Notes: a model not told the origin generated them from the letters alone. A DNA stretch of 64,000 nt from Citrobacter sp. Awk 4 (GCF_028069725.1 NZ_JANEWG010000010.1:50840-114839), one strand, 5' to 3'; shown: positions 9,070-19,201, numbered from the stretch's first letter. Translations and numbers: made by a program.

Positions 9070-11046
9070 TTACTCGTCTTCGAGGTAAGTATATCCGTAG
9101 AGTCCTGCTTCGAACTCTTCAAGGAACTGCTGTTGCAATCCATCATCCAGATCGGTCTGTTTTACCTGATCGCGGAAATGCGTCAGCAACGTGTTCGGAT
9201 CCAGTTGTACATATTGCAGCATGTCCGCCACGGTATCGCCTTCATCAGACAGTTCAACTTCAACGCTGCCGTCCGGGAAGACAAACACATCAACCGCTTC
9301 GGTATCGCCGAACAGGTTATGCATATTGCCGAGGATCTCCTGATACGCACCGACCATAAAGAAGCCAAGCATTGGCGGATTCTCAGGATCGTATTCCGGC
9401 ATCGGCATAGTGGTGGCAATACCGTCACCGTCGATGTAGTGATCGATCGCACCGTCGGAATCACAGGTAATGTCCAGCAACACCGCACGACGTTCTGGAA
9501 CCTGATCCAGCCCTTCCAGCGGCAGAACCGGGAACAGCTGGTCGATCCCCCAGGCATCCGGCATTGACTGGAACAGCGAGAAGTTGACGTACATTTTGTC
9601 CGCCATACGTTCTTGCAGTTCGTCGATGATCGGGCGATGTGCGCGGTTCTGCGGGTCCAGCTGTTTCTGCACTTCGTGACACATGCTGAGGTAAAGCTGT
9701 TCCGCCCACGCGCGCTCTTGCAGGCTAAAGGTGCCTGAAGAGTAACCGACGTGGATATCGTGCAGGTCCATCTGGCTGTCGTGCAGCCATTCACGCAATG
9801 AGCGACGGGTGCCCGGCTCGTGCATCTCCTGCCAGGTTTCCCACATGCTTTGCAGCGCGCGCTGAGCATCTTCGCCAGGTGCCGTAGGTTCGGTATATTC
9901 GTTACGCTCAACGCCGATGATGTTGGAAACCAGCACGGTGTGGTGTGCCGTTACCGCACGCCCGGATTCGGTGATCACCGTCGGGTGCGGCAGGCCGTTC
10001 TCTTCACACGCATCGCCAATCGCCCAGATGATGTTATTGGCGTATTCATTCAGGCCATAGTTAACGGAACAGTCAGACTGCGAGCGAGTTCCTTCGTAAT
10101 CCACGCCCAGACCGCCGCCGACGTCGAAGCACTGAATATTGACGCCCAACTTGTGCAGTTCAACGTAGAATCGCGCGGATTCGCGTACTCCGGTCGCGAT
10201 GTCGCGGATGTTCGCCATCTGGGAACCAAGATGGAAGTGCAGCAGTTGCAGACTGTCCAGACGCCCGGCCTCACGCAGGGTTTCAACCAGCTGCAATACC
10301 TGGGTCGCCGCCAGACCGAACTTGGATTTTTCACCGCCAGAGGACTGCCATTTGCCGGAGCCTTGTGACGCCAGACGCGCACGCACGCCCAGACGCGGGA
10401 TCACGTTCAGACGCTCGGCTTCATCCAGAACAATGGCGATTTCTGACATTTTCTCAATGACCAGATAGACCTTATGGCCCAACTTCTCGCCGATCAACGC
10501 CAGACGGATATATTCACGGTCTTTGTAGCCGTTACAGACGATCACGCTGCGGGTCATTCCGGCATGCGCCAGAACCGCCATCAGCTCCGCTTTAGAACCC
10601 GCTTCCAGCCCCAGCGGCTCGCCGGAATGGATCAGCGATTCAATCACGCGACGGTGCTGGTTAACTTTGATCGGGTAAACGAGGAAGTAGTCGCCGTTGT
10701 AACCGTAGGATTCACGCGCACGTTTGAACGCAGCGTTAATCGAACGCAGACGGTGTTGCAGGATCTGCGGGAAGCAGAACAATGCAGGCAGACGCTGGCC
10801 TTGCGCTTCACGCGCTTTTACCAGTTTGGCAAGATCGACGCGCGCTTCGGGTACGTCCGGATCCGGGCACACGCTAATGTGTCCCAGTTCATTGACGTCG
10901 TAGTAGTTATTGCCCCACCAGGCAATATTGTAAGTACGCAGCATCTTGCTGGCTTCCTGGGAACTCATTGCAACCTCCTGCATGGAGCGTAGTACACCCT
11001 GTCCGCCTGCTGACGAAGGCGAACCCATAGACATGTCGTCAGACAT
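9070..11046 (-). CDS. speA: Biosynthetic arginine decarboxylase
   Basis: This 658-residue PLP enzyme decarboxylates arginine to agmatine, feeding SpeB in putrescine synthesis. It belongs to the alanine-racemase-fold group IV decarboxylases: the PLP lysine is in [12 protein letters not shown] near residue 127, the phosphate-binding glycine motif is [17 protein letters not shown] near 300, and the C-terminal domain contains [12 protein letters not shown] near 510. It is nearly identical to E. coli SpeA along its length. yqgB lies only 8 bases upstream on the same strand. Confidence 0.97.
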   Translation of the reverse strand: MSDDMSMGSPSSAGGQGVLRSMQEVAMSSQEASKMLRTYNIAWWGNNYYDVNELGHISVCPDPDVPEARVDLAKLVKAREAQGQRLPALFCFPQILQHRLRSINAAFKRARESYGYNGDYFLVYPIKVNQHRRVIESLIHSGEPLGLEAGSKAELMAVLAHAGMTRSVIVCNGYKDREYIRLALIGEKLGHKVYLVIEKMSEIAIVLDEAERLNVIPRLGVRARLASQGSGKWQSSGGEKSKFGLAATQVLQLVETLREAGRLDSLQLLHFHLGSQMANIRDIATGVRESARFYVELHKLGVNIQCFDVGGGLGVDYEGTRSQSDCSVNYGLNEYANNIIWAIGDACEENGLPHPTVITESGRAVTAHHTVLVSNIIGVERNEYTEPTAPGEDAQRALQSMWETWQEMHEPGTRRSLREWLHDSQMDLHDIHVGYSSGTFSLQERAWAEQLYLSMCHEVQKQLDPQNRAHRPIIDELQERMADKMYVNFSLFQSMPDAWGIDQLFPVLPLEGLDQVPERRAVLLDITCDSDGAIDHYIDGDGIATTMPMPEYDPENPPMLGFFMVGAYQEILGNMHNLFGDTEAVDVFVFPDGSVEVELSDEGDTVADMLQYVQLDPNTLLTHFRDQVKQTDLDDGLQQQFLEEFEAGLYGYTYLEDE

Positions 11047-11054
11047 AGCGAACC

Positions 11055-11186
11055 TCAGATTTTATTAACAAGTGTAAAACAGTTGACTACTATCGCAGTC
11101 CGAAGACGCGATAACAACCCATAAACAGGCGGATTTTCCAGCGGATAGTGCTGACGCTCCGACTGCGCGACCGGTTTCTTTTTCAT
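11055..11186 (-). CDS. yqgB: YqgB, small conserved protein upstream of speA
   Basis: A 43-codon frame on the minus strand starts with ATG at 11186 and stops at 11055, only 8 bases before speA. The product begins [19 protein letters not shown] and ends in [12 protein letters not shown]. This matches the 43-residue E. coli YqgB in length, basic N-terminus and hydrophobic C-terminal NCFTL stretch. Its role in E. coli is not well defined (reported as an acid-stress-linked small protein). The tight coupling to speA suggests cotranscription, or a leader-type role in speA translation. It has no recognisable domain, and the C-terminal half could be membrane-associated. Confidence 0.85.
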   Translation of the reverse strand: MKKKPVAQSERQHYPLENPPVYGLLSRLRTAIVVNCFTLVNKI

Positions 11187-11540
11187 ATCATTGTAAAACA
11201 CGTAACCGAACTTAAGCATGACGGTTCGGCGAAACCACGAGAAAACTCTTGTTTAACCAAGAGCGCCCTTGTTCAGTCCTTAGTTGCCGTAACCGGCCCT
11301 GGAGTCCTGAGAAGCGCCGAGATGGGTATAACATCGGCAGGTATGCAAAGCAGAGATGCAGTATGCGGGGGACATTCGTACACCAGAACGGTGCGACTGA
11401 TTCAGCAGAATACAACGGTTCATTATCTCGTATCACCTCCACGGCCGCTCCGCACGGAACGAACCCACAAGCCAAAGCAAACGTTTTAGCCCGGCTGGAA
11501 GTGGCGACACGATAAAAACGTCGTGTGCTGTTTGTCTATC

Positions 11541-11600
11541 CTCAATCATTCGAGTTGCAGGAAACGAACGCACATGCAACGTGAAGTATGACGGATATGA
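11541..11600 (+). repeat. Short enterobacterial palindromic repeat (MITE-like), possibly a truncated copy
   Basis: ATTCGAGTTGCAGGAA at about 11548 and TGCAACGTGAAGTATGACGG at 11575 form the imperfect inverted ends of a repeat family that I recall from enterobacterial intergenic regions, with the usual longer centre missing. Assignment to that family is from memory. The remaining bases of the yqgB-metK gap from 11187 to 11540 hold no gene I can support. Confidence 0.5.
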
Positions 11601-11680
11601 GCCGCGCGCCGCGTTTTATACCGACATGAGAGGTAAAAAGCAAAACATAAATGCACACATTGCCATCACCGTCAGGAAAA

Positions 11681-11734
11681 ATTTCCAGCTGTGTTTTCAA
11701 CACAATGAGGCTTTACTCAAAAAAAGCTGGAAAT
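11681..11734 (+). other. Inverted-repeat element with two nested hairpins upstream of metK
   Basis: A perfect 10-bp pair, ATTTCCAGCT (11681-11690) and AGCTGGAAAT (11725-11734), encloses two smaller hairpins: GTGTT/AACAC (11691-11703) and TGAG/CTCA. If transcribed it would fold as a three-way junction. It ends about 30 bases before the candidate Met boxes. No known RNA family is recognised. Confidence 0.5.
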
Positions 11735-11764
11735 CAGGTGAACAAGTAACCTAAAATAGCCATC

Positions 11765-11804
11765 CAGATGTTAATCCATCCATACTGATTAACACTCAGA
11801 CTGC
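11765..11804 (+). promoter_or_regulatory. Candidate tandem MetJ boxes upstream of metK
   Basis: Successive 8-base blocks AGATGTTA, ATCCATCC, ATACTGAT, TAACACTC and AGACTGCC resemble degenerate copies of the Met box AGACGTCT in tandem, starting about 135 bases before metK. MetJ repression of metK is established in E. coli. The match here is imperfect. Confidence 0.45.
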
Positions 11805-11901
11805 CAGTGTCACTAACCTGCAGGCCTTGGTAGATCCTTCGGCTATGCCTACCCTACACAACAGTTTGAGCTAAACAAATTCTCCTTAGGTGAAATTAAA
11901 C

Positions 11902-13056
11902 ATGGCAAAACACCTTTTTACGTCTGAGTCCGTTTCAGAAGGGCATCCTGACAAAATCGCTGACCAAATCTCTGATGCAGTGCTGGACGCCATCCTGGAA
12001 CAGGATCCCAAAGCACGTGTCGCATGTGAAACCTACGTTAAAACCGGTATGGTTTTAGTTGGCGGTGAGATCACAACCAGCGCCTGGGTTGATATCGAAG
12101 AGATCACCCGTAATACGGTACGCGAAATTGGCTATGTGCATTCCGACATGGGTTTCGACGCAAACTCCTGCGCAGTGCTGAGCGCTATCGGTAAACAATC
12201 CCCGGATATCAATCAGGGCGTTGACCGCGCCGACCCGCTGGAACAGGGTGCTGGCGACCAGGGCCTGATGTTTGGCTACGCCACCAATGAAACTGAAGTG
12301 CTGATGCCAGCGCCGATCACCTACGCGCACCGTCTGGTACAGCGCCAGGCTGAAGTGCGTAAAAACGGCACGCTGCCGTGGTTACGTCCGGACGCGAAAA
12401 GCCAGGTAACCTTCCAGTATGACGACGGCAAAATCGTCGGCATTGATGCCGTGGTTCTGTCCACTCAGCATTCCGAAGATATCGACCAGAAATCCCTGCA
12501 AGAAGCGGTGATGGAAGAGATCATCAAACCGGTTCTGCCGACTGAATGGCTGAGCGCATCCACCAAATTCTTCATCAACCCAACCGGCCGTTTCGTTATC
12601 GGCGGCCCAATGGGCGACTGCGGTCTGACCGGGCGTAAAATCATCGTTGATACCTACGGCGGCATGGCACGTCACGGCGGCGGCGCTTTCTCCGGTAAAG
12701 ATCCGTCTAAAGTTGACCGTTCTGCAGCCTACGCGGCACGTTATGTAGCGAAAAACATCGTGGCTGCGGGCCTGGCTGACCGTTGTGAAATTCAGGTCTC
12801 CTACGCTATCGGCGTGGCGGAACCGACCTCCATCATGGTTGAGACGTTCGGTACTGAGAAAGTCCCTTCAGAGCAACTGACTCTGCTGGTACGCGAATTC
12901 TTTGACCTGCGTCCGTATGGCCTGATTCAGATGCTGGATCTGCTGCACCCGATCTACAAAGAAACCGCAGCCTATGGTCACTTTGGTCGCGAACATTTCC
13001 CATGGGAAAAAACCGACAAAGCGCAGCTGTTGCGTGATGCAGCCGGTCTGAAATAA
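11902..13056 (+). CDS. metK: S-adenosylmethionine synthase
   Basis: This 384-residue cytosolic enzyme makes S-adenosylmethionine from methionine and ATP, feeding methylation and (with SpeA/SpeB putrescine) spermidine synthesis. The start at 11902 gives [20 protein letters not shown]; four in-frame codons upstream are open but lack support. Signature motifs are GHPDK near residue 15, [12 protein letters not shown] near 117-128 and the P-loop [17 protein letters not shown] near 259-275. It is monocistronic, with a strong terminator 22 bases downstream. Regulation by MetJ is likely (candidate boxes upstream). Confidence 0.98.
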   Translation: MAKHLFTSESVSEGHPDKIADQISDAVLDAILEQDPKARVACETYVKTGMVLVGGEITTSAWVDIEEITRNTVREIGYVHSDMGFDANSCAVLSAIGKQSPDINQGVDRADPLEQGAGDQGLMFGYATNETEVLMPAPITYAHRLVQRQAEVRKNGTLPWLRPDAKSQVTFQYDDGKIVGIDAVVLSTQHSEDIDQKSLQEAVMEEIIKPVLPTEWLSASTKFFINPTGRFVIGGPMGDCGLTGRKIIVDTYGGMARHGGGAFSGKDPSKVDRSAAYAARYVAKNIVAAGLADRCEIQVSYAIGVAEPTSIMVETFGTEKVPSEQLTLLVREFFDLRPYGLIQMLDLLHPIYKETAAYGHFGREHFPWEKTDKAQLLRDAAGLK

Positions 13057-13077
13057 ACCTCTGACTGAACGCGTTCA

Positions 13078-13108
13078 AAGGCCAGCCTCGTGCTGGCCTT
13101 TTGCTTTT
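13078..13108 (+). terminator. Rho-independent terminator of metK
   Basis: A perfect 9-bp stem AAGGCCAGC / GCTGGCCTT with loop CTCGT is followed by TTGCTTTTCT. Confidence 0.9.
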
Positions 13109-13176
13109 CTCATACCGCCTTCCCTCCGCTGTTACCCAATCCAGTTATCCGTATTTACCCTTCCACAGATAAAATA

Positions 13177-13192
13177 ATGGAAACGATTACAT
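13177..13192 (+). promoter_or_regulatory. Distal GalR/GalS-type operator upstream of galP
   Basis: ATGGAAACGATTACAT matches 12 of 14 fixed positions of the GalR consensus GTGKAANCGNTTNCAC. Its centre is 182 bases upstream of the proximal operator, a geometry that could allow looping between repressor dimers. Confidence 0.6.
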
Positions 13193-13358
13193 TCCGTTTT
13201 ACGTTATTAAAACTGGAATAACACTTCACCGTAGTCAAACAAGCATTGTTGTTACATTACTTTTCGGCATTATCTCAATTCCAGGCAAGATTTCATGTTG
13301 CATGATTATTAAATTCATTGTTTTTCATATAATTAAACAATACACCGCATGAATACCA

Positions 13359-13374
13359 GTGTAACCGATTACAC
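13359..13374 (+). promoter_or_regulatory. Proximal GalR/GalS operator upstream of galP
   Basis: GTGTAACCGATTACAC is a perfect match to the GalR/GalS operator consensus, 85 bases before the galP start. Confidence 0.85.
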
Positions 13375-13377
13375 TAA

Positions 13378-13393
13378 TGTGATTAATTTCACA
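13378..13393 (+). promoter_or_regulatory. CRP site upstream of galP
   Basis: TGTGATTAATTTCACA is a perfect TGTGA-N6-TCACA palindrome, directly adjacent to the proximal GalR operator. It is consistent with cAMP-CRP activation of galP under glucose limitation, antagonised by GalR/GalS. Confidence 0.85.
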
Positions 13394-13458
13394 TATTTTT
13401 ACGGCGTACTCCCCTACCCTTACCATCAACAAAATTGGCAACCCAATCGGAGGGCTTT

Positions 13459-14853
13459 ATGCCTGACAATAAAAAACAGGGGCGTTCTAACAAGACGATG
13501 ACATTTTTTGTCTGCTTTCTTGCCGCCCTGGCTGGATTACTTTTTGGCCTGGATATCGGTGTTATCGCCGGTGCATTACCCTTCATCACTGACGAATTCC
13601 AGATAAGCCCGCACACTCAGGAATGGGTGGTCAGCTCGATGATGTTCGGCGCCGCTGTCGGTGCCGTCGGCAGCGGTTGGCTCTCTTTCAAACTGGGTCG
13701 CAAGAAAAGCCTGATGATCGGGGCGATTCTATTTGTGGCAGGTTCGTTGTGTTCTGCCGCAGCACCGAACGTTGATGTGCTGATCATCTCCCGCGTGCTG
13801 TTGGGTCTGGCTGTCGGCGTCGCCTCCTATACCGCGCCGCTGTACTTATCCGAAATTGCGCCGGAGAAAATTCGCGGCAGCATGATCTCGATGTATCAGC
13901 TGATGATCACCATTGGCATTCTGGGTGCGTATCTTTCTGATACCGCCTTCAGTTACAGCGGTGCGTGGCGCTGGATGTTAGGCGTGATCATAATTCCCGC
14001 CATTCTGCTGTTGATTGGCGTGTTCTTCCTGCCGGATAGCCCACGCTGGTTTGCCGCCAAACGTCGCTTCGTGGATGCTGAACGCGTCTTGCTGCGTCTG
14101 CGTGATACCAGCGCAGAAGCCAAACGCGAGCTGGACGAAATCCGCGAAAGCCTGCAGGTGAAACAGAGCGGCTGGGCGCTGTTTAAAGAAAACAGTAACT
14201 TCCGCCGTGCCGTCTTCCTGGGTGTGCTGTTACAGGTGATGCAGCAGTTCACCGGCATGAACGTCATCATGTACTACGCGCCAAAAATCTTTGAACTGGC
14301 GGGCTACACCAACACCACTGAGCAAATGTGGGGAACCGTTATCGTCGGTCTGACCAACGTTCTGGCAACCTTTATCGCCATCGGTCTGGTAGACCGCTGG
14401 GGTCGTAAACCTACGCTGACGCTGGGATTTTTGGTGATGGCTGTCGGGATGGGCATACTGGGCACCATGATGCATATCGGTATCCATTCGGCCTCCGCGC
14501 AATACTTTGCCATTGCCATGCTGTTGATGTTTATCATCGGGTTCGCGATGAGCGCCGGTCCGCTGATTTGGGTGCTGTGCTCTGAAATTCAGCCGCTGAA
14601 AGGGCGTGATTTTGGGATCACCTGCTCTACGGCAACCAACTGGATTGCCAACATGATTGTTGGCGCGACATTCCTGACCATGCTCAACACGCTGGGCAAC
14701 GCAAACACGTTCTGGGTATATGCCGGTCTGAACCTGTTCTTTATCGTGCTGACCCTCTGGCTGGTTCCGGAAACCAAACACGTCTCCCTGGAACACATCG
14801 AACGTAACCTGATGAAAGGTCGTCGACTGCGCGAAATCGGCGCTCACGATTAA
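13459..14853 (+). CDS. galP: Galactose:proton symporter GalP
   Basis: This 464-residue MFS sugar porter imports galactose and other hexoses with protons across the inner membrane. The start at 13459 ([12 protein letters not shown]) has the ribosome site GGAGG 6-7 bases upstream; an eight-codon in-frame extension is open but not conserved. Twelve membrane segments are apparent. The sugar-porter signatures are visible: LGRKKS after TM2, PESPR-type motif LPDSPRWF near residue 193, QQFTGMN near 260, DRWGRKPT and the C-terminal [13 protein letters not shown]. The upstream region carries two GalR/GalS operators and a CRP site. Sequence matches E. coli GalP closely. Confidence 0.97.
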   Translation: MPDNKKQGRSNKTMTFFVCFLAALAGLLFGLDIGVIAGALPFITDEFQISPHTQEWVVSSMMFGAAVGAVGSGWLSFKLGRKKSLMIGAILFVAGSLCSAAAPNVDVLIISRVLLGLAVGVASYTAPLYLSEIAPEKIRGSMISMYQLMITIGILGAYLSDTAFSYSGAWRWMLGVIIIPAILLLIGVFFLPDSPRWFAAKRRFVDAERVLLRLRDTSAEAKRELDEIRESLQVKQSGWALFKENSNFRRAVFLGVLLQVMQQFTGMNVIMYYAPKIFELAGYTNTTEQMWGTVIVGLTNVLATFIAIGLVDRWGRKPTLTLGFLVMAVGMGILGTMMHIGIHSASAQYFAIAMLLMFIIGFAMSAGPLIWVLCSEIQPLKGRDFGITCSTATNWIANMIVGATFLTMLNTLGNANTFWVYAGLNLFFIVLTLWLVPETKHVSLEHIERNLMKGRRLREIGAHD

Positions 14854-14862
14854 TCCTCTCTA

Positions 14863-14888
14863 GCTTCCTCCCAACATCGGGAGGAAGC
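14863..14888 (+). terminator. Strong hairpin after galP
   Basis: A stem of about 10 bp, GCTTCCTCCC / GGGAGGAAGC, starts 10 bases past the galP stop. The tail is TTCCCCCCTT, not U-rich, so termination may be partial or Rho-assisted. Confidence 0.65.
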
Positions 14889-14933
14889 TTCCCCCCTTGC
14901 AGTCCCCGCCCCCTCGCACTATTCTCTGCCGTT

Positions 14934-15431
14934 ATGAAAACCGTCCGTCTCCCTATCGCCATCCAGCAAGCCGTCATGCGCAGCCTGCGGGAAAAGCTCG
15001 CCCAGGCTAACCTAAAACTGGGTCGTGACTACCCGGAACCTAAACTGGTCTATCAGCAGCGCGGTACCGCAGCCGGAACCGCCTGGCTGGAAAGTTATGA
15101 AATCCGCCTTAACCCGGTACTATTAGCCGAAAATGTCGATGCGTTTGTGGACGAAGTGGTCCCGCACGAACTGGCGCATTTACTGGTGTGGAAGCACTTT
15201 GGCCGTGTTGCGCCGCACGGAAAAGAGTGGAAGTGGATGATGGAAAACGTACTTGGCGTGCCCGCCAGACGCACTCACCAATTTGAGCTGCAATCCGTTC
15301 GTCGCAACACCTTTGCCTACCGCTGCAAATGCCAGGAACATCAACTCACCGTGCGTCGCCATAACCGAATTGTGCGCGGCGAAGCGACTTACCGCTGCGT
15401 CCATTGCGGCGAACCACTCGTCGCACAATAA
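14934..15431 (+). CDS. sprT: SprT family zinc-dependent protein
   Basis: This is a 165-residue protein of the SprT/Spartan-like family. The gluzincin-type motif [13 protein letters not shown] near residues 78-90 gives the HExxH zinc site, and two C-terminal Cys pairs (CKC near 140 and CVHC near 156) form a zinc ribbon. The eukaryotic relatives (Spartan) degrade DNA-protein crosslinks; the bacterial role is poorly defined, with E. coli sprT first linked to bolA expression. It lies between galP and endA on the same strand. Length equals the E. coli protein. Confidence 0.93.
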   Translation: MKTVRLPIAIQQAVMRSLREKLAQANLKLGRDYPEPKLVYQQRGTAAGTAWLESYEIRLNPVLLAENVDAFVDEVVPHELAHLLVWKHFGRVAPHGKEWKWMMENVLGVPARRTHQFELQSVRRNTFAYRCKCQEHQLTVRRHNRIVRGEATYRCVHCGEPLVAQ

Positions 15432-15525
15432 CATTCAGAATTATCAGGAACTTTTCTGATCTGCCTGATTGCATACAGGAACAACTTTCGTTACGTTGCG
15501 AGCTCGATTTAACACGGAGTTCGTG

Positions 15526-16233
15526 ATGTACCGTAATCTCACTTTTGCACTGGCGTTTCTAACCACTGTTCTCTCAGGCCCGGCGCTGGCCGAGGGCATT
15601 AACAGTTTTTCTCAGGCAAAAGCCGCTGGCGTCAAGGTCAATGCTGACGTGCCTGGTGATTTCTACTGTGGATGCAAGATTGACTGGCAGGGTAAAAAAG
15701 GTGTCGTAGACCTGAACTCCTGCGGTTATAAAGTGCGCAAAAATGAAAACCGCGCCAGCAGAATCGAATGGGAACACGTGGTACCCGCCTGGCAATTTGG
15801 CCACCAGCGGCAGTGCTGGCAAGAAGGGGGGCGTAAAAACTGCGCCAAAGACCCGGAATACCGCAAGATGGAAAGCGACATGCATAACCTGCAACCGGCG
15901 GTCGGTGAAGTTAACGGCGATCGCGGTAACTTCATGTATAGCCAGTGGAACGGCGGCGAAGGCCAGTATGGACAGTGCGCGATGAAGGTCGATTTCAAAG
16001 AGAAAGTGGCTGAACCGCCTGCGCGTGCACGGGGTTCGATTGCCCGTACCTACTTTTATATGCGCGATCAATACAACCTGAACCTCTCCCGCCAGCAGAC
16101 ACAACTTTTCAACGCCTGGGATAAGCAATATCCGGTCACTGACTGGGAATGCGAGCGCGACGAACGCATAGCCAGGGTACAAGGGAACCATAACCCGTAC
16201 GTGCAACGCGCTTGCCAGGCGCAAAAGAGCTAA
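15526..16233 (+). CDS. endA: DNA-specific endonuclease I (periplasmic)
   Basis: This 235-residue periplasmic nuclease makes double-strand cuts in DNA and is inhibited by tRNA. The start at 15526 gives a clean signal peptide ([22 protein letters not shown], cleaved before EGINSF). A frame open for 19 further codons upstream lacks a signal-like start. The endonuclease I fold shows paired cysteines (FYCGCK near 45), the metal/histidine motif [12 protein letters not shown] near 80-90 and the active-site segment [13 protein letters not shown] near 125-137. It lies 94 bases downstream of sprT and 77 bases before rsmE. Confidence 0.96.
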   Translation: MYRNLTFALAFLTTVLSGPALAEGINSFSQAKAAGVKVNADVPGDFYCGCKIDWQGKKGVVDLNSCGYKVRKNENRASRIEWEHVVPAWQFGHQRQCWQEGGRKNCAKDPEYRKMESDMHNLQPAVGEVNGDRGNFMYSQWNGGEGQYGQCAMKVDFKEKVAEPPARARGSIARTYFYMRDQYNLNLSRQQTQLFNAWDKQYPVTDWECERDERIARVQGNHNPYVQRACQAQKS

Positions 16234-16310
16234 CCTACACTAGCGGGAATAATTGTTAACCCATACCCCACGCGACTCGCTCGCGTGGGAAGATACGCGG
16301 ATTTTAAACC

Positions 16311-17042
16311 ATGCGCATTCCCCGCATTTACCACCCTGAACCTCTCTCTTCTGGTCGTCAGATTTCACTGTGCGAAGATGCCGCCAACCATATCGGCCGC
16401 GTGTTACGCATGGGGCCAGGTCAAGCCTTGCAACTGTTTGACGGCAGCAACCAGGTCTTTGATGCCGAGATCACCAGCGCCAGCAAAAAAAGCGTGGAAG
16501 TGAAGATACTTAGCGGTGAATTCGACGACCGTGAGTCCCCGCTGCATATTCACCTCGGACAAGTGATGTCGCGCGGTGAAAAAATGGAATTCACTATCCA
16601 AAAATCAATAGAACTGGGTGTAAGCCTCATTACGCCACTTTTTTCTGAACGCTGCGGCGTTAAACTGGACAGCGAACGTCTGAATAAGAAGCTCCAGCAG
16701 TGGCAAAAAATCGCCATTGCCGCCTGTGAACAGTGCGGTCGTAACCGGGTGCCGGAGATTCGCCCGGCTATGGATCTGGAAGCCTGGTGCGCAGAGCAGG
16801 ATGAAGGGCTGAAGCTGAATCTTCACCCGCGCGCCAACGCCAGTATCAACACGTTACCACTGCCGGTTGAACGTATTCGTTTGTTGATTGGTCCGGAAGG
16901 CGGACTGTCGACTGACGAAATTGCCATGACCGCACGCTATCAGTTTACTGATATCCTGTTAGGACCTCGCGTTCTGCGTACTGAGACAACTGCGCTCACC
17001 GCCATTACCGCGCTCCAGGTGCGATTTGGCGACTTAGGTTGA
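16311..17042 (+). CDS. rsmE: 16S rRNA (uracil1498-N3)-methyltransferase
   Basis: This 243-residue SPOUT-class methyltransferase modifies U1498 in helix 44 of 16S rRNA in assembled 30S subunits. It has an N-terminal PUA-like RNA-binding domain (about residues 1-70) and a C-terminal trefoil-knot domain with the AdoMet-binding motifs [11 protein letters not shown] near 195-205 and [12 protein letters not shown] near 218-229. It is followed after 43 bases by gshB on the same strand, the usual enterobacterial order. Matches E. coli RsmE in length. Confidence 0.96.
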   Translation: MRIPRIYHPEPLSSGRQISLCEDAANHIGRVLRMGPGQALQLFDGSNQVFDAEITSASKKSVEVKILSGEFDDRESPLHIHLGQVMSRGEKMEFTIQKSIELGVSLITPLFSERCGVKLDSERLNKKLQQWQKIAIAACEQCGRNRVPEIRPAMDLEAWCAEQDEGLKLNLHPRANASINTLPLPVERIRLLIGPEGGLSTDEIAMTARYQFTDILLGPRVLRTETTALTAITALQVRFGDLG

Positions 17043-17085
17043 AGCGACAAAGCCTAATGAGTCAGGCTTTTAACGGAGAAGAACA

Positions 17086-18033
17086 ATGATCAAGCTCGGC
17101 ATCGTGATGGACCCCATCGCAAGCATCAACATCAAGAAAGATTCCAGCTTCGCTATGCTGCTGGAAGCACAACGCCGCGGTTACGAACTTCATTATATGG
17201 AGATGGCCGATCTTTATCTGGTAAACGGTGAAGCCCGCGCCCGTACGCGTACTCTGAGCGTCGAGCAGAATTACGACAAATGGTACGACTTTACTGGCGA
17301 ACAGGATCTGCCGCTGGCGGATCTGGACGTCATTCTGATGCGTAAAGATCCACCGTTTGACACTGAGTTTATCTACGCCACCTATATTCTGGAGCGCGCA
17401 GAAGAGCAAGGTACGCTGATTGTGAACAAGCCGCAGAGCCTGCGCGACTGTAATGAAAAGCTGTTCACCGCCTGGTTCTCCGATCTGACGCCAGAAACGT
17501 TGGTCACCCGCAACAAAGCGCAACTGAAAGCCTTCTGGCAAAAACACAGCGATATCATTCTCAAACCGCTGGACGGTATGGGCGGCGCATCGATCTTCCG
17601 CGTGAAGGAAGGCGATCCCAACCTTGGCGTGATTGCCGAAACGCTTACCGAACACGGCACCCGCTACTGTATGGCGCAGAACTATCTGCCAGCCATTAAA
17701 GACGGTGATAAGCGCGTCCTGGTGGTAGATGGCGAACCGGTGCCGTACTGCCTCGCGCGTATTCCGCAGGGTGGTGAAACTCGCGGTAACCTGGCCGCTG
17801 GCGGCCGTGGCGAACCGCGTCCGTTAACGGAAAGCGACTGGGATATTGCCCGTCGCATTGGGCCAACGCTGAAAGCGAAAGGGCTTATTTTCGTCGGTCT
17901 GGACATCATTGGCGATCGTCTGACAGAAATTAACGTCACCAGTCCAACCTGCATTCGCGAGATTGAAGCTGAATTCCCGGTCTCAATTACCGGTATGCTG
18001 ATGGACGCGATTGAAGCGCGCCTGCAGAAGTAA
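17086..18033 (+). CDS. gshB: Glutathione synthetase
   Basis: This 315-residue ATP-grasp enzyme joins gamma-glutamylcysteine and glycine to give glutathione in the cytosol. Features include the N-terminal IKLGIVMDPI segment, the ATP-grasp lysine region IILKPLDGMGG near 160-170, the flexible glycine-rich loop near 226-241 and the C-terminal metal-binding EINVTSPTCIREIE near 280-293. The family length in E. coli is 315-316. A REP pair follows before yqgE, so the downstream genes may have lower or separate expression. Confidence 0.97.
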   Translation: MIKLGIVMDPIASINIKKDSSFAMLLEAQRRGYELHYMEMADLYLVNGEARARTRTLSVEQNYDKWYDFTGEQDLPLADLDVILMRKDPPFDTEFIYATYILERAEEQGTLIVNKPQSLRDCNEKLFTAWFSDLTPETLVTRNKAQLKAFWQKHSDIILKPLDGMGGASIFRVKEGDPNLGVIAETLTEHGTRYCMAQNYLPAIKDGDKRVLVVDGEPVPYCLARIPQGGETRGNLAAGGRGEPRPLTESDWDIARRIGPTLKAKGLIFVGLDIIGDRLTEINVTSPTCIREIEAEFPVSITGMLMDAIEARLQK

Positions 18034-18066
18034 GCCGTCTGCAGGATGACGACATCCAGAATGTCT

Positions 18067-18148
18067 TTGTAGGCCTGATAAGCGCAGCACCATCAGGCAT
18101 TAAAACACCGATGCCGGATGGCGACACGAGCGTCTTATCCGGCCTACG
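18067..18148 (+). repeat. REP pair between gshB and yqgE
   Basis: Two inverted REP-type units: TGTAGGCCTGATAAGCGCAG...CCATCAGGCAT at 18067-18100 and TGCCGGATGGCG...CTTATCCGGCCTAC at 18112-18147. The first is a variant (CCTGATG core rather than CCGGATG). It lies between genes of the same orientation and could act as an mRNA-stabilising element. Confidence 0.9.
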
Positions 18149-18221
18149 GTAGTGACATCCGTGCTCTTTACCCACATACTGACCCCTGTTGCTTTTTAAA
18201 CCAGGAACAGAACCTCTGACA

Positions 18222-18785
18222 ATGAATTTACAGCATCACTTTCTTATTGCCATGCCTGCTCTTCAGGATCCCATTTTCCGCCGTTCTGTGGTCTATATTT
18301 GCGAACATAATGAAGATGGCGCAATGGGGATCATCATCAATAAGCCTCTGGAAAATCTGCAGATTGAAGGGATTTTGGAAAAGCTGAAGATAGTGCCGGA
18401 ACCCCGTGATCCCGCCATTCGCCTGGATAAAGCCGTGATGCTCGGCGGCCCGCTGGCCGAAGATCGTGGGTTTATTCTGCATACCCCGCCGTCGCGTTTT
18501 TCGTCCAGTATTCGGATTTCAGATAACACCGTGATCACCACATCCCGCGATGTGCTGGAAACCCTGGGCACACAAGAACAACCCTCCGAAGTACTGGTCG
18601 CCCTGGGATACTCCTCGTGGGAAAAAGGCCAGCTGGAACAAGAGTTACTGGATAACGCCTGGCTGACAGCGCCTGCGGATCTCAATATTTTATTTAAAAC
18701 CCCGATTGCCGATCGCTGGCGCGAAGCAGCCAGACTGATTGGGATTGATATCCTCACCATGCCTGGTGTGGCGGGGCACGCCTGA
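18222..18785 (+). CDS. yqgE: UPF0301/AlgH-family protein YqgE
   Basis: This 187-residue protein of the YqgE/AlgH family has unknown molecular function; the family was named after a Pseudomonas alginate-regulation gene. The start at 18222 gives [20 protein letters not shown], the conserved N-terminus with the AMPxLxDPxF motif, followed by [20 protein letters not shown]. Eleven upstream codons are open but not family-like. The stop codon overlaps the ruvX start by one base (TGATG), so the two genes are translationally coupled. That suggests a related role, but nothing further can be read from the sequence. Confidence 0.94.
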   Translation: MNLQHHFLIAMPALQDPIFRRSVVYICEHNEDGAMGIIINKPLENLQIEGILEKLKIVPEPRDPAIRLDKAVMLGGPLAEDRGFILHTPPSRFSSSIRISDNTVITTSRDVLETLGTQEQPSEVLVALGYSSWEKGQLEQELLDNAWLTAPADLNILFKTPIADRWREAARLIGIDILTMPGVAGHA

Positions 18786-19201
18786 TGAGCGAAACCTTAC
18801 TGGCCTTCGATTTTGGCACAAAAAGTATTGGCGTCGCGATTGGCCAGCGGATCACCGGAACTGCCCGCCCGCTGCCTGCGATTAAAGCGCAGGATGGAAC
18901 CCCTGACTGGAACCTCATTGAACGCCTGCTCAAGGAGTGGCAACCCGATGAGGTGATTGTGGGACTGCCGCTCAACATGGATGGCACCGAGCAACCTCTG
19001 ACCTCCCGGGCACGTAAATTTGCCAACCGTATTCATGGTCGATTTGGCGTGACGGTGACCCTGCATGACGAACGGCTGAGCACAGTTGAAGCGCGTTCCG
19101 GCCTGTTCGAACAAGGCGGATACCGGGCGCTAAACAAGGGCAAGATCGACTCCGCCTCTGCCGTCATCATTCTCGAAAGTTATTTCGAGCAAGGGTACTA
19201 A
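18785..19201 (+). CDS. ruvX: Putative Holliday junction resolvase / pre-16S rRNA nuclease YqgF
   Basis: This is a 138-residue RNase H-fold nuclease. The conserved motif [14 protein letters not shown] at residues 7-20 carries the first catalytic Asp, VGLPLNMDG near 59-67 and [11 protein letters not shown] near 94-104 the others, and a final Asp lies in [12 protein letters not shown]. In E. coli the product (YqgF/RuvX) is essential and processes the 5' end of pre-16S rRNA; a Holliday junction role was proposed from structure. The start overlaps the yqgE stop by one base. The gene is convergent with yggR. Confidence 0.95.
   Translation: MSETLLAFDFGTKSIGVAIGQRITGTARPLPAIKAQDGTPDWNLIERLLKEWQPDEVIVGLPLNMDGTEQPLTSRARKFANRIHGRFGVTVTLHDERLSTVEARSGLFEQGGYRALNKGKIDSASAVIILESYFEQGY

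Noticed and set aside
11148..11515. Overlapping short ORFs on both strands in the yqgB-metK gap
   Set aside because: No ribosome sites, composition unlike neighbouring genes, and no recognised family. E. coli has poorly supported ORFs in this gap too.
14230..14847. 205-codon minus-strand ORF antisense to galP
   Set aside because: Rich in His, Gln and Asp as expected when a membrane-protein gene is read backwards; no ribosome site.
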